A stretch of DNA of 64,000 nt from NCBI RefSeq assembly GCF_001553605.1, contig NZ_CP014229.1, positions 3,562,501 through 3,626,500 of the forward strand, written 5' to 3'. Position 1 is the first letter of the stretch. The number at the start of each line of letters is the position of its first letter. Positions 1 to 8,371 of this stretch are shown piece by piece. The notes beneath the pieces are model-generated. The model did no database searches and had not been told where the DNA came from. It saw nothing but the letters and a program-made list of their open reading frames with translations. Both the position numbers and the translations under genes were made by a program. This DNA comes from Desulfovibrio fairfieldensis. GTDB taxonomy: Bacteria; Desulfobacterota; Desulfovibrionia; Desulfovibrionales; Desulfovibrionaceae.

Positions 1-96
1 GATATGGACCGGCCCGAGGACTTCCGGCGGCTGGCCCTGCTGCCCCTGTCGCCGGACATGGACGCCCGCGCCATTGTCAACGTCTTTTCAAACTGA
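1..96 (+). CDS. C-terminal end of a gene cut by the window edge; possibly a nucleotidyltransferase
   Basis: An open frame enters from the left edge and ends at TGA 94-96, giving 31 residues. It starts DMDRPEDFRRL, which resembles the conserved C-terminal 'D-D-P-E-D' segment of MobA/MocA-type NTP transferases (for example molybdenum cofactor cytidylyltransferase). That would fit the molybdate genes next door. The identity is inferred from one short motif only; the tail (LLPLSPDMDARAIVNVFSN) is not diagnostic. Confidence 0.4.
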   Translation, partial: DMDRPEDFRRLALLPLSPDMDARAIVNVFSN

Positions 97-122
97 CTGG
101 AATTACTCTGAGGAATTGCTGT

Positions 123-156
123 GGAGTGAATCAGCGTTGAAAAGGTGATTCACTCC
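123..156. terminator. Hairpin after the left-edge gene
   Basis: Perfect 11-bp arms (GGAGTGAATCA at 123-133, TGATTCACTCC at 146-156) lie 27 bp after the stop codon. There is no long T-run, so it is terminator-like or an mRNA-stabilising hairpin. Confidence 0.45.
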
Positions 157-356
157 AGGGGCTGTTTCTAAATTGAGGAATTTTGGCTTTCCGGCAAGGG
201 AAACGAGTTTTTTTGCGAAAGGAGTGTACTCTGATGGTGCTCGACTGGAGCAAAAAACGCAGTTTGCTTCAGCCGTTGGCGGCATGGCCGCTACGGATAA
301 AGACAGCATCAATAACGCCGCCGGAAGTCAAAAGAGCCGATTTAGAGACAGCCTCT
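157..356. repeat. Palindromic intergenic element, copy 1
   Basis: Imperfect inverted termini (AGGGGCTGTTTCTAAATT at about 157-173, and its near-complement at 339-356) bound a 200-bp non-coding block. The interior carries GAGTGTACTCT followed by a CTCGACTGG segment. The reverse complement of that part matches the interior of the element at 8368-8520, so they are two copies of one family in opposite orientation. The right end contains the stop codon of tunR. I see no gene in 97-354. Confidence 0.5.
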
Positions 357-1485
357 AATCCAGGCTCAGGATCACGGAGAAGGCCTTGAACAGCACCGTG
401 ATTTTGTCTCCGGCGCGCAGCGGCGCGCCTGTGGCCGGACCTTTGCTTTGCAGGGCGCAGATCTGGCTGCCTTCGGGCAGGGCCGCCAGGATTTCCATGA
501 CCATCCCGTCTTCGCGCACCCGTTCCACCACGGCGGCGAAGCGGTTTTCCGCGCCGGACGTCGCGTCCACGCGGCCGTTGCCGCCTTCCGGCGCGCCCGC
601 TTCGATCATTACCCAGGGGGCCTTCACGCTGGCGTTGACCAGCTTGCCTTCCTCCAGAGCCAGGCTGCGGTAACTCTCATCCGTGATCAGGGCCGCCACG
701 CGCAGGCCGCCGGCGGTGCTCAGAATGGCCTCCACCAGCAGGCCGGACTGGCGCAACGCAACGATCCGCCCCTGAAACACGTTCCGGGCGCTGGTTTTCA
801 TGGGTCGCTCCCTTTGCAGTTGTTCACGCAACAGGCGTTGCGCCTTCTGCGGATCGCAGCGCACAATGCCGCTCTGGCCGGGTCCGGCGCGCCGTCCCAG
901 AAAAATGTCCACCACCGGCAGGGGCAGGCCCTGGCGGCCCAGTTCCAGGGCCCGGCTGTGGCGCAGGCTGCGCGCGCTGAGCAGGCCCTTGGGCAGGCCG
1001 CAGGCCGCGCCGCACTGTTGCAGGCTGCGCCGCACGTAACTGGCGTCGCAACGCATCAGTTCCGGGCTGGCCGGAAACAGGCCCGGATCTTCCAGCACCC
1101 GCCGCAGGCGACGGCTCACGGCCAGGGGCAACGGCACCTCGCGGCCGCAGGCCCCCTTCACGCGGATGATCCCCCCCTGCAAATCCATATCCGGCGGACC
1201 CAGGGCGAAAATTTCCACCAGGCGCAGGCCCGCATAGCGCAACAGCATGAAAATCAGCCACATGCGCAGGCGGGGGCGTTTTTCGCGCGGACCGCGCGCC
1301 GCCGCTGCCCGTTCCCAGAGCCAGGACTCCACGCTCAACAGTTCCTGCGGGCTGATCCGGCCGGTATCCTGCAGCAGGGCAACGGAATCCCGCCGCAGCA
1401 GTCGCTGCCGCAGCCAGGCCGTGTCCGCCGGGGAGAGCGAGCGCAGCAGCGCCGCCAGTTCTTCACGCTTTGCTGTTTTGTCCAT
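355..1485 (-). CDS. tunR: TunR-type tungstate/molybdate-responsive transcriptional regulator
   Basis: This 376-aa protein has two parts. Residues ~60-245 look like the catalytic fold of tyrosine recombinases (LLRYAGLRLVEIFAL, and LRHSRALELGRQGLPL followed by VVDIFLGRR). The region where the nucleophilic tyrosine should be reads GIVRCD, so it is unlikely to recombine DNA. Residues ~250-376 form two TOBE/Mop-like oxyanion-binding repeats, beginning near NVFQGRIVAL and ENRFAAVVER. This architecture is known from TunR of sulfate reducers, which senses tungstate or molybdate and controls mod/tup genes. It is divergent from modA with two palindromes between them. The ATG at 1485 has a GGAAAAGG ribosome site; an upstream extension to 1593 would run through operator DNA. 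Confidence 0.85.
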   Translation of the reverse strand: MDKTAKREELAALLRSLSPADTAWLRQRLLRRDSVALLQDTGRISPQELLSVESWLWERAAAARGPREKRPRLRMWLIFMLLRYAGLRLVEIFALGPPDMDLQGGIIRVKGACGREVPLPLAVSRRLRRVLEDPGLFPASPELMRCDASYVRRSLQQCGAACGLPKGLLSARSLRHSRALELGRQGLPLPVVDIFLGRRAGPGQSGIVRCDPQKAQRLLREQLQRERPMKTSARNVFQGRIVALRQSGLLVEAILSTAGGLRVAALITDESYRSLALEEGKLVNASVKAPWVMIEAGAPEGGNGRVDATSGAENRFAAVVERVREDGMVMEILAALPEGSQICALQSKGPATGAPLRAGDKITVLFKAFSVILSLD

Positions 1486-1542
1486 GCCTTTTCCGCGTTT
1501 TTTCTTCCTTATACAAATAGAACACCGGCTTTGTACAGCCTT

Positions 1543-1615
1543 CACGTTTTTGTCGTAAAACGTGCGTATGCACCCGCTTTGATCCCCGTTCACGTTTTTT
1601 GTCCAAAACGTGAAC
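1543..1615. promoter_or_regulatory. Pair of TunR-like operators between tunR and modA
   Basis: Two perfect palindromes share the form CACGTTTT-N6-AAAACGTG, at 1543-1564 and 1591-1612. The second extends to GTTCACGTTTT / AAAACGTGAAC (1588-1615). Their centres are 48 bp apart. Position between the divergent regulator and transport genes makes them the obvious TunR binding sites; the binding itself is inferred. Confidence 0.75.
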
Positions 1616-1727
1616 GGCTTGCCGGTCCGTGCCGCTGGGGTAGAGTAGCTATAACCCCGACCGCGCCCTCTGTCGCCGCCGTCGGCCTTCTTTCTCGTCA
1701 GTACTACTCATGGAGGAGACAAAACAC

Positions 1728-2480
1728 ATGAAGACGCCCTTCCTTTCCCGCATTCTTCTGGCCCTGGCCTGTGTCGGCCTGTTGGCCCTGCCCGCCAAGG
1801 CCGCGGAAATGACCATTTCCGGGGCGGCCAGCCTGACCAACGCCTTTACCGAGCTCAAGGGCATGTTTGAGAAAAAACACCCCGGCCTCACCGCGCACGT
1901 CAACTTCGCCGCCTCCAATCCGCTGCTGAAGCAGATTCAGGAAGGCGCGCCCGTGGACGTTTTCGCCTCCGCCGACCAGGCCACCATGGACAAGGCCGTG
2001 GCCTCCAAGGTGGTGGACCCGGCCACGCGCAAGGATTTCGCGCTCAACGACCTGGTGCTCATCGTGCCCGCCGGGAGCAAGAAGCCCGCTGATCTGGCCG
2101 ACCTCAAGAACTTCAAGCGCATCGCCGTGGGCAATCCCGATTCCGTGCCCGCCGGGCGCTACACCCGCGAGGCCCTGACCAACGCCAAACTCTGGGACGT
2201 TCTTCAACCCCAGGTGATCCAAGGGGCGAGCGTGCGCCAGGTGCTGGACTATGTGGCGCGCGGCGAAGTGGACGCGGGCTTTGTTTACGGCACGGATGCC
2301 AAACAGCAGGCCGGCAAGGTGGACGTGGTCCTGGTGGTGCCGGGCCACAAGCCTGTGCTTTATCCCATCGCCGTGGCCACTACGGGCAAGAATCCCAAGA
2401 TGGGACAGGCCTTCCTGGACTTCGTGCTCTCGCCGGAAGGGCAGGCGGTGCTGGCCAAGTACGGCTTCTCCAAGCCTTAA
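1728..2480 (+). CDS. modA: Molybdate-binding periplasmic protein ModA
   Basis: This 250-aa protein starts with a signal peptide (MKTPFLSRILLALACVGLL, cut after AKAAE). It then shows ModA-family landmarks: ISGAASLTNAF near the mature N-terminus, NFAASNPLLKQI, and the GAPVDVFASAD oxyanion-site loop. It captures molybdate (or tungstate) in the periplasm and delivers it to ModB. The ATG at 1728 follows GGAGGA by 10 bases; an in-frame ATG at 1710 would precede the Shine-Dalgarno. A long hairpin lies between it and modB. Ligand preference cannot be read from sequence, but the family is ModA and not TupA. Confidence 0.9.
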   Translation: MKTPFLSRILLALACVGLLALPAKAAEMTISGAASLTNAFTELKGMFEKKHPGLTAHVNFAASNPLLKQIQEGAPVDVFASADQATMDKAVASKVVDPATRKDFALNDLVLIVPAGSKKPADLADLKNFKRIAVGNPDSVPAGRYTREALTNAKLWDVLQPQVIQGASVRQVLDYVARGEVDAGFVYGTDAKQQAGKVDVVLVVPGHKPVLYPIAVATTGKNPKMGQAFLDFVLSPEGQAVLAKYGFSKP

Positions 2481-2609
2481 CGGCATTTGGTCCTTTTGAC
2501 CGCCGACGGCGTTACACACGTTTTTTGCTTGGGTCATGGGCGAGAAGAGCCCACTCCCCGCGCAAAAAATATATGTGCCTTGTCGGCGGTCAAAAATCCT
2601 CAAATGCCG
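2481..2609. repeat. 129-bp long-hairpin element inside the mod operon
   Basis: The left arm 2481-2507 and right arm 2582-2609 are near-perfect complements (CGGCATTTG ... GACCGCCGAC). Pairing continues inward to a tip around GGGCGAGAAGAGCCC, so the whole element can fold as one long stem. It sits between modA and modB and would be transcribed with them. Confidence 0.6.
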
Positions 2610-2671
2610 TGGAATATCCAGGCGTGTCATCAGATTATTTTTCTTTGCAGCGGACAGGGTGACCCGATCTT

Positions 2672-3358
2672 ATGGATTTTGATCAGATATCCATTCTGAG
2701 CCCGCTGGAGCTTTCCCTCCGGGTAGCGAGTCTGGCGACCCTGTTCTCCTTTGTGGCGGCCACGCTCATGGCCTGGCTGCTGGCAAGAAAAAGAGGGCCC
2801 CTGCCCGCCCTTCTGGACGCCCTCTGCACCCTGCCGCTGGTGTTGCCGCCCACGGTGCTGGGCTATTATCTGATTCTGCTGGTGGGGCGGCGCGGGGTAT
2901 TCGGTCACTGGCTGGCCGACATGGGCATCAATCTGATCTTTTCCTGGCAGGGAGCCGTGGTGGCGGCCACGGTGGTGGTTTTTCCCCTGATCTACAAATC
3001 CGCGCGGGCGGCTCTGGAGCAGGTGGACCCCCACCTGGAAAACGCGGCCCGCACCCTGGGTTCCTCGGAGTGGCGGGTTTTTGTGAGCGTCTCCCTGCCC
3101 CTGGCCTGGAGGGGCATTTTCGCCGGGCTGATGCTGGCCTTCGCGCGCGGCATGGGCGAATTCGGGGCCACGCTGATGATCGCGGGCAATATCCCCGGCA
3201 AGACCCAGACCCTGGCCCTGGCCATTTATGACGCTTTTCAGGCCGGCAACGACGTCCAGGCCGTCTGGTTGGTGATCATTACCTCCGCTGTCTGCGTCAG
3301 CCTGCTGATGGCGGCGGAACTGTTGCTGAAACTGAAATGGAAAAGGCGGTCCCGATGA
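2672..3358 (+). CDS. modB: Molybdate ABC transporter permease ModB
   Basis: This 228-aa inner-membrane protein of the binding-protein-dependent permease family has about five hydrophobic segments. The cytoplasmic EAA loop lies around residues 125-150 (ENAARTLGSSEWRVF followed by SVSLPLAWRG), which docks on the ATPase. The motif RGMGEFGATLMIAGNIPGKT is typical of ModB. The 3' end overlaps modC by four bases (ATGA), indicating translational coupling. Length matches ModB proteins. Confidence 0.92.
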   Translation: MDFDQISILSPLELSLRVASLATLFSFVAATLMAWLLARKRGPLPALLDALCTLPLVLPPTVLGYYLILLVGRRGVFGHWLADMGINLIFSWQGAVVAATVVVFPLIYKSARAALEQVDPHLENAARTLGSSEWRVFVSVSLPLAWRGIFAGLMLAFARGMGEFGATLMIAGNIPGKTQTLALAIYDAFQAGNDVQAVWLVIITSAVCVSLLMAAELLLKLKWKRRSR

Positions 3359-4227
3359 TCTCGCTGCATCTGCGCAAAACGTTCCGGAATGCGGACACGC
3401 CCTTCAGCCTGGATGTGGCCTACGAGATCGGCGACAGCCAGAAGCATGTGGTTCTGTTCGGCCCTTCGGGCTCGGGCAAAAGCCTGACCCTGCAATGCCT
3501 GGTCGGGCTTACCCGCCCGGATGCCGGGCACATCCGCCTGGGCGAGCGCGTGCTCTATGACGGCGCGGCCAAGGTCTGCGTACCGGCCCGCCGCCGCCGC
3601 ATCGGCTATATGTTTCAGGATTACGCGCTGTTTCCGCATCTGAGCGTGCTCCAGAATGTGGCTTACGCCCGTACCGGCTGCTGGCCCTGGCGGATCTGCG
3701 CGACGGAGCGGAGCAAGGCCCAGGCCATGCTGGAGCGCTTCGGCATCGGGCATCTGGCGAGGCATCTGCCGGTCCAGCTTTCGGGCGGGCAGCGCCAGCG
3801 CGCGGCCCTGGCCCGCGCCCTCAACGCCGACCCGCAACTGCTCTTGCTGGACGAGCCCTTTTCCGCCCTGGACCCGCTGCTGCGCGAGCGCCTGCGCGAG
3901 GAACTGCTGGAACTGCTGGCTGATCTGACCATCCCGGCCGTGATCATCACCCATGATCCCGACGATGTGGATGCCTTTGCCGGTGGCCTGATCCTCTATG
4001 ACCACGGGCAGGCCCGGCAGGTGCCGGATTACCGCGCCGCACGCCGGAATTTCGCCACAGCCGGGCAATGCCTGCGGCATTTGCAGGAAGAGCGGGGCGG
4101 GGCGCGGCAGCGCGCCGCGAATCCAGCGGCGTTTATGCCCCATTCCGCACGCCCGGCGGCTTTTGCCGCCGCCCTGACGCAGCGTCCGGCTTCGGCGCGG
4201 GCTGAAGGAGCGGCGGGGAGCCGGTAG
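3355..4227 (+). CDS. modC: Molybdate ABC transporter ATP-binding protein ModC, without TOBE domain
   Basis: This 290-aa ATPase powers ModAB uptake. It has Walker A GPSGSGKS, the ABC signature LSGGQRQRAA, Walker B LLLLDEPFSALD and the switch histidine IITHD. After the ATPase core (~residue 235) the tail is Ala/Arg-rich low complexity, and no Mop/TOBE oxyanion-binding domain is visible, unlike E. coli ModC (~350 aa). Intracellular sensing may instead rest on the TOBE repeats of TunR. The ATG at 3355 overlaps the modB stop. A rho-independent terminator follows at 4278. Confidence 0.88.
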   Translation: MISLHLRKTFRNADTPFSLDVAYEIGDSQKHVVLFGPSGSGKSLTLQCLVGLTRPDAGHIRLGERVLYDGAAKVCVPARRRRIGYMFQDYALFPHLSVLQNVAYARTGCWPWRICATERSKAQAMLERFGIGHLARHLPVQLSGGQRQRAALARALNADPQLLLLDEPFSALDPLLRERLREELLELLADLTIPAVIITHDPDDVDAFAGGLILYDHGQARQVPDYRAARRNFATAGQCLRHLQEERGGARQRAANPAAFMPHSARPAAFAAALTQRPASARAEGAAGSR

Positions 4228-4277
4228 CGCCAAATGGAAAAAGGGATTTGGTCCGGACCGTGAGGTCCCGGCCAGAG

Positions 4278-4322
4278 GGAACGCGCTGCCGTTGCGACTC
4301 CGGCGGCGCGTTCCGCTTTTTT
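4278..4322 (+). terminator. Rho-independent terminator of modABC
   Basis: The 9-bp arms GGAACGCGC (4278-4286) and GCGCGTTCC (4306-4314) are followed by GCTTTTTT, 50 bases after the modC stop. Confidence 0.8.
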
Positions 4323-4396
4323 GCACCCGGGCTTGCGCGTCTTCGGGCATGGCGCGCGCGTCCGGCCCCGCACCGGCCCCGGCGGCCTCTGTCCGC

Positions 4397-4864
4397 CAGG
4401 GCGGACGCATCTAATTCCAGCCCTTGCAGGCCCCTTATCTGCCGTGATGATCCGTCAAAACCAGCCTGTTGTGTGCCGGCTGCGTCACTTGGCGCTTTTT
4501 GCCGCTCATGTACTTGAGTACGCTCTGCTCTCGATGCCCGTAAGGCTTGCCCGGCTCGCCAACGGGCACGGCCCTTTGGGCCGCCTTTCGGTCGGTTTCC
4601 GCGCAAAAAGCGCCATTTTCCTTGCCGGCACGCAACAATCTTGCTTCAGCCGTTGCGACGCAGGAGCTTTATCCGTAACACGGCTTCGCCGTGAACGGCT
4701 CAGGCAAGCCGCTGACGCGGCGACGGCCAGCGCATTTTTTAGGCTTCTCCCGGCACCAGCCATCCGCCTGCGCTTCGCTCCGGCGGAGCAAAGGTGGCTT
4801 CGCTTCTTTTTGTCCGTTCTCCGATCTCTCGGGGGATAAAGACTTTTTAGACGCGTCTGCCCAG
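4397..4864. mobile_element. 468-bp MITE-like derivative of an ISAs1-family element
   Basis: The left terminus (CAGGGCGGACGCATCTAA at 4397) and the inverted right terminus ending at 4864 match the terminal repeats of the intact ISAs1-type element at 28410-29561 with few mismatches. On the right, homology continues past the repeat (CTAAAAAGTCT versus CTAAAAAAAGTCT). Flanking 10-mers CTCTGTCCGC (4387-4396) and CTGTGTCCGC (4865-4874) differ at one base and look like a target duplication of the same 10-bp size as at the intact copy. No transposase frame is present. The interior contains further inverted repeats, including a GTGCCGGC pair. Confidence 0.65.
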
Positions 4865-4930
4865 CTGTGTCCGCACGGCAGCGGTGACAGCGGCACGGGA
4901 GTTATGTAGAATAAAACCACAGTGCTCCAA

Positions 4931-4993
4931 ACTGTCCGATCTGTCCGATAGATTGAACACTTTTGACAGACACTGTCCGGATTATAAGACAGT
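4931..4993. promoter_or_regulatory. Cluster of CTGTC/GACAG half-sites upstream of xsc
   Basis: Five copies of a pentamer half-site occur in 62 bp: CTGTC at about 4932, 4941 and 4973, and GACAG at 4965 and 4988. Two form inverted pairs: GACAG-ACA-CTGTC (4965-4977) and ACTGTC-N10-GACAGT (4972-4993). The arrangement suggests an operator region for a dimeric regulator of xsc. The regulator is not identifiable here. The rest of 4875-5244 is untranslated leader with no supported gene. Confidence 0.45.
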
Positions 4994-5244
4994 TTTGCCG
5001 TCCAGAAAAGCCGCCGCAAGGCCGCTGCATGGAAAGAGCTATGAAATTGAGGCGGATACGAAAGCCTTCCGTCCGGCACGCAATTTGCTACTTCTGTCAC
5101 AATTTTCGGGTGTTCTCAGGCCCTGCAGGCCGCTCTTCCCCTTTTTTCCGTTTTTCTCCGACGTGCCGCGGAGATGCGGGCGCAAGGAACGGGCGGTTGC
5201 GGATCGCAAGCATCACAAACAGCGCGAAAGCAAAAGGAGCAATT

Positions 5245-6984
5245 ATGCCTAAAATGACTCCCAGTGAGGCCATGGCCGAAGTCCTGGTGGAAGAAGGCGT
5301 TAAACACGTCAGCGGTATCCTCGGTTCCGCTTACATGGACCTGTTGGACCTCTTCCCGGCCGCGGGCATCGACTTCATCTCCGTGCGTCATGAGCAGACC
5401 GCCGGCCACATGGAAGACGCCTTCTGCCGCATGACCGGCAAAGCCGGCGTTGTCATCGGCCAGAACGGCCCCGGCATCACCAACTACGTGACCGCCGTGG
5501 CTACCGCCAACATGGCGCACAGCCCCATGATCATCCTTTCGCCCAGCGCCGGTTCCGCTTCCGTGGGCTGGGACGGCTTCCAGGAATGCGACACGTGGAA
5601 TCTGTTCAAGCCCATCACCAAGGCTTCCCTGCGCGTGCCCCATCCCAAACGCGCCGCTGACATTCTGCGCACCGCCTTCCGCGCCGCCTACGCCATGCGC
5701 GGCCCCGTGCTGGTGGACATCCCGCGCGACTACTTCTACGGCGAGCTGGATGAAGAAATCCTGAAACCCTCCCAGTACCGCGTGGCCCCCGGCGGCATCG
5801 GCAACCCGGAAATGTTCAAGCACGCCGTCGAAGTGCTCAAAGCCGCCAAGAATCCCGTGATCGTGTCCGGTCGCGGCGTGGTTGACGCCGACTGCGTAGA
5901 CACCGTCAAAGCCCTGGCCGAGCATATCGCCGCCCCCGTGGCCTGCAGCTACCTGCACAACGACGCCTTCCCGGCCGACCATCCGCTGTGGTGCGGCCCC
6001 ATCGGCTACATGGGCTCCCATGCCGCCATGCGCCTGATGGAAAAGGCCGACGTGATCCTGGCCATCGGCAGCCGCCTGTCCTACTTCGGCACCCTGCCCC
6101 AGGACGGCATCAACTACTTCCCCAAGACGGCCAAGATCGTCCAGATCGACATCAATCCCATGCACATCGCCAAGACCCACCCCATCACCGTGGGGCTGTG
6201 CGCCGATGCCAAGGACGCTTCCGAAGAGCTGTACAAGCAGCTGCGTGACGCCATGCCCAAGAAGGACATCACGCCCGTGGCCAACAAGGTCAAGGAAGAG
6301 CTGGCCCTCTGGCACAAGGAAATCGACGAGATCTCCAACGAACCCGTGATCGAAGGCCGCCTGCACCCCCGCAAGGCCTTGGAAGTGGTCGGCAAGTTCA
6401 TTTACGACAATGACGCCATCGCCACCACCGACATCGGCAACACCTCTTCCACGGCCAACAGCTACCTGCGTTTCCGTCATCCGAAACGCGACATCGCCAC
6501 GTTGACCTTCGGCAACACCGGCTTCGCCTATCAGGCCGCTCTGGGCGCGCAGCTCGCCTGCCCGGACAAGCCGGTCGTCTCCATCGCCGGCGACGGTGCC
6601 TGGGGCATGAGCCTGTTTGAAGTGCCCACCGCCTGCCAGTTCAACCTGCCCGTCATCGCCACCGTGTACAACAACGGTGCCTGGTGCGCGGAAAAGAAGA
6701 ACCAGGTGGACTTCTACAACAACCGCTTCGTGGGCGCGGACATCTGGTCCAAGTCCTACGCCAAGATCGCCGAATCCATGGGCGCCGACGGCTACACCGT
6801 CAACACCCAGGCCGACCTGGCCAACGCCCTGGAAACGGCCTACAAGAACCGTCGTCCGGCCGTCATCGAAATCATGACCGACGGCACCCGCCTTGCGCCG
6901 CCTTTCCGTCGCGACGCTCTGGCGCTGCCCACCCGCTTCCTGCCCAAGTACGAAAAGCTGGACAAGAAGTACTTCCCCAAATAA
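5245..6984 (+). CDS. xsc: Sulfoacetaldehyde acetyltransferase
   Basis: This 579-aa thiamine-diphosphate enzyme converts sulfoacetaldehyde plus phosphate to acetyl phosphate and sulfite. It is a central step of taurine/isethionate-type sulfonate degradation that feeds sulfite to sulfite reduction. The N-terminal domain carries the catalytic glutamate motif ([15 protein letters not shown]). The ThDP-binding motif begins [13 protein letters not shown] and ends at VYNNGAW in the C-terminal domain (~455-490). Xsc-like features include [20 protein letters not shown]. The ATG at 5245 follows AAAGGAGC; the in-frame extension to 4963 crosses the putative operators. It is a single-gene unit with its own terminators. 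No taurine or isethionate genes are adjacent. Confidence 0.93.
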   Translation: MPKMTPSEAMAEVLVEEGVKHVSGILGSAYMDLLDLFPAAGIDFISVRHEQTAGHMEDAFCRMTGKAGVVIGQNGPGITNYVTAVATANMAHSPMIILSPSAGSASVGWDGFQECDTWNLFKPITKASLRVPHPKRAADILRTAFRAAYAMRGPVLVDIPRDYFYGELDEEILKPSQYRVAPGGIGNPEMFKHAVEVLKAAKNPVIVSGRGVVDADCVDTVKALAEHIAAPVACSYLHNDAFPADHPLWCGPIGYMGSHAAMRLMEKADVILAIGSRLSYFGTLPQDGINYFPKTAKIVQIDINPMHIAKTHPITVGLCADAKDASEELYKQLRDAMPKKDITPVANKVKEELALWHKEIDEISNEPVIEGRLHPRKALEVVGKFIYDNDAIATTDIGNTSSTANSYLRFRHPKRDIATLTFGNTGFAYQAALGAQLACPDKPVVSIAGDGAWGMSLFEVPTACQFNLPVIATVYNNGAWCAEKKNQVDFYNNRFVGADIWSKSYAKIAESMGADGYTVNTQADLANALETAYKNRRPAVIEIMTDGTRLAPPFRRDALALPTRFLPKYEKLDKKYFPK

Positions 6985-7003
6985 GTGACTGTTGACTGAA
7001 CGC

Positions 7004-7077
7004 GGCCCCGCCGGATCTTCCGGCGGGGCCGTTGGTCGACAGCGGCGCGGGGAAATTTCCCCGCGCTTTCTTTTTTT
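7004..7077 (+). terminator. Tandem hairpins terminating xsc
   Basis: The first hairpin pairs GGCCCCGCCGG (7004-7014) with CCGGCGGGGCC (7020-7030). The second is an 11-bp perfect palindrome, GCGCGGGGAAA/TTTCCCCGCGC (7045-7066), followed by TTTCTTTTTTT, a strong rho-independent terminator. Confidence 0.85.
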
Positions 7078-7456
7078 AGAGTCTTTCAACGTTGAAATGC
7101 TCTGACGCCGAACACGGTGAGGCGCGCCGCGGAGATCAACCCGCCGGGCGGCCCGTAGGGCCGGAGAGCAACGCGGCGCGGATTCCGGAAAAGCGACCGA
7201 AGGCAGCCCGAAGGGCTGTCCCCGTTGGCGACAACGGAGCCATACGGGGATCGACAGCAGCGATAACCGCGCTTTTTGCCGGAATGCCAACTTTGAAATT
7301 TATAAAATTTCAAAGGTAATTTGCTCTAGAGCATATTGCGCTTGAGATTTCCGCTTGACGGCGGGCAAAGCCCGCTTACGAAAATCTCGCGGGCCTTGTA
7401 ACAGTACAGAGTAATTTCATTGTGAAAATGCTCTAATCCGCACATGAGGACAGTTC
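7078..7456. repeat. Repeat-rich gap between xsc and the phnX-like gene
   Basis: There is no credible gene. AATGCTCT occurs near both ends (about 7096 and 7427) and an inverted GCTCTAGAGC lies near 7323. The middle is GC-rich with several short inverted repeats (for example CGGGCAAAGCCCG). It looks like one or more degenerate intergenic repeat elements. Confidence 0.35.
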
Positions 7457-8290
7457 ATGAAGCCTTTTCTGCGTCGCACAGCATATATGGGGCCGATACA
7501 GGCCGTTATTCTGGATTGGGCCGGTACGGCGGTGGACCACGGTTGCCGGGGGCCGGTGGCCGTGTTTTCTCGGGCCTTTGAGCGCCACGGCATGAAGCCC
7601 GAGGTGGCTGAAGTGCGCGCTCCCATGGGCCGCGAAAAGCGCGAGCACGTGCAGGCCATGCTGGCCATGCCGCGCCTGGCCGAACTCTGGCGTGCCGGGC
7701 ACGGCAATGCGCCCGACGATGCCGCCACGGATACGATTTTTGCCGCCGTGCAGGAACTGATGCCTGAAACATTGGCGGACTACGCCATGCCCGTGCCGGG
7801 CTGCGTGGAGGCCATTGCCGCCCTGCGCGCCAAGGGCCTCAAGATCGGCTCCTGCACCGGCTACAGCCGGGACATGATGGTCCGCCTCATGCCGCGTGCC
7901 GAGGCCGCCGGGTATAAACCCGACGCGGTGGTCACAGCCGACGAGGCGCCCCAGGGCCGCCCCTGGCCGTGGATGTGCTACCTCAATTGCATGCGTTTGG
8001 GCGTGCATCCGCCGGAGGCCGTGGTCAAGGTCGGCGACACCCTGGCCGACGTGGAGGAGGGCATCAACGCGGGGCACTGGAGCGTGGGCGTGACCCGTAC
8101 CAGCAATGCCCTGGGCCTGACCGCCGAGGAAGCGGCGGCCCTGCCCGCCGACGAACTCTGCCGCCGCGAGGAGGAGTTGGGCCGCGCCTTCCGCGAGGCG
8201 GGCGCGCACTATGTGATTTCGAGCATTGCGGATCTGCCCGGCCTGATCGACAAGATCAACGCCCGTCTGGCAAAGGGCGAACGCCCGTAG
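7457..8290 (+). CDS. phnX: Phosphonoacetaldehyde hydrolase-like HAD enzyme
   Basis: This 277-aa HAD-superfamily protein has the phosphonatase layout. It shows the nucleophile motif DWAGTAVD (~residue 16), the Schiff-base lysine region MGREKREHV in the cap, TGYSRDMM for motif 2, and GDTLADVEEG for the metal-binding acidic motif. Known enzymes cleave phosphonoacetaldehyde to acetaldehyde and phosphate. No phnW transaminase or phosphonate transporter is visible, while xsc lies just upstream, so the true substrate is open. The ATG at 7457 follows GAGGAC; a second ATG at 7487 would give a more usual N-terminus. Strong hairpins follow. Confidence 0.8.
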   Translation: MKPFLRRTAYMGPIQAVILDWAGTAVDHGCRGPVAVFSRAFERHGMKPEVAEVRAPMGREKREHVQAMLAMPRLAELWRAGHGNAPDDAATDTIFAAVQELMPETLADYAMPVPGCVEAIAALRAKGLKIGSCTGYSRDMMVRLMPRAEAAGYKPDAVVTADEAPQGRPWPWMCYLNCMRLGVHPPEAVVKVGDTLADVEEGINAGHWSVGVTRTSNALGLTAEEAAALPADELCRREEELGRAFREAGAHYVISSIADLPGLIDKINARLAKGERP

Positions 8291-8336
8291 CCGGCGTTGA
8301 GGGCAATCCGTTTTCAGACCGCGGACAAATCCTTGC

Positions 8337-8371
8337 AGGGCAGTTCACGCATAACATGCGTGAACTGCCCT
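8337..8371. repeat. Perfect 16-bp-stem hairpin after phnX
   Basis: AGGGCAGTTCACGCAT (8337-8352), loop AAC, then the exact complement to 8371. No T-run follows; it abuts the next palindromic element. Confidence 0.6.

Noticed and set aside
448..1731. 427-aa plus-strand frame over tunR and the operators
   Set aside because: Composition is His/Ala/Gln-rich with no family signal and it crosses the palindromic operators.
4963..4988. Sigma-70 promoter TTGACA...TATAAG upstream of xsc
   Set aside because: The spacing between the boxes is only about 14 bases, too short; TTGACA also overlaps the half-site array.
5116..7290. 724-aa minus-strand frame opposite xsc
   Set aside because: Same type of shadow; its translation is compositionally biased and it runs through xsc terminators.
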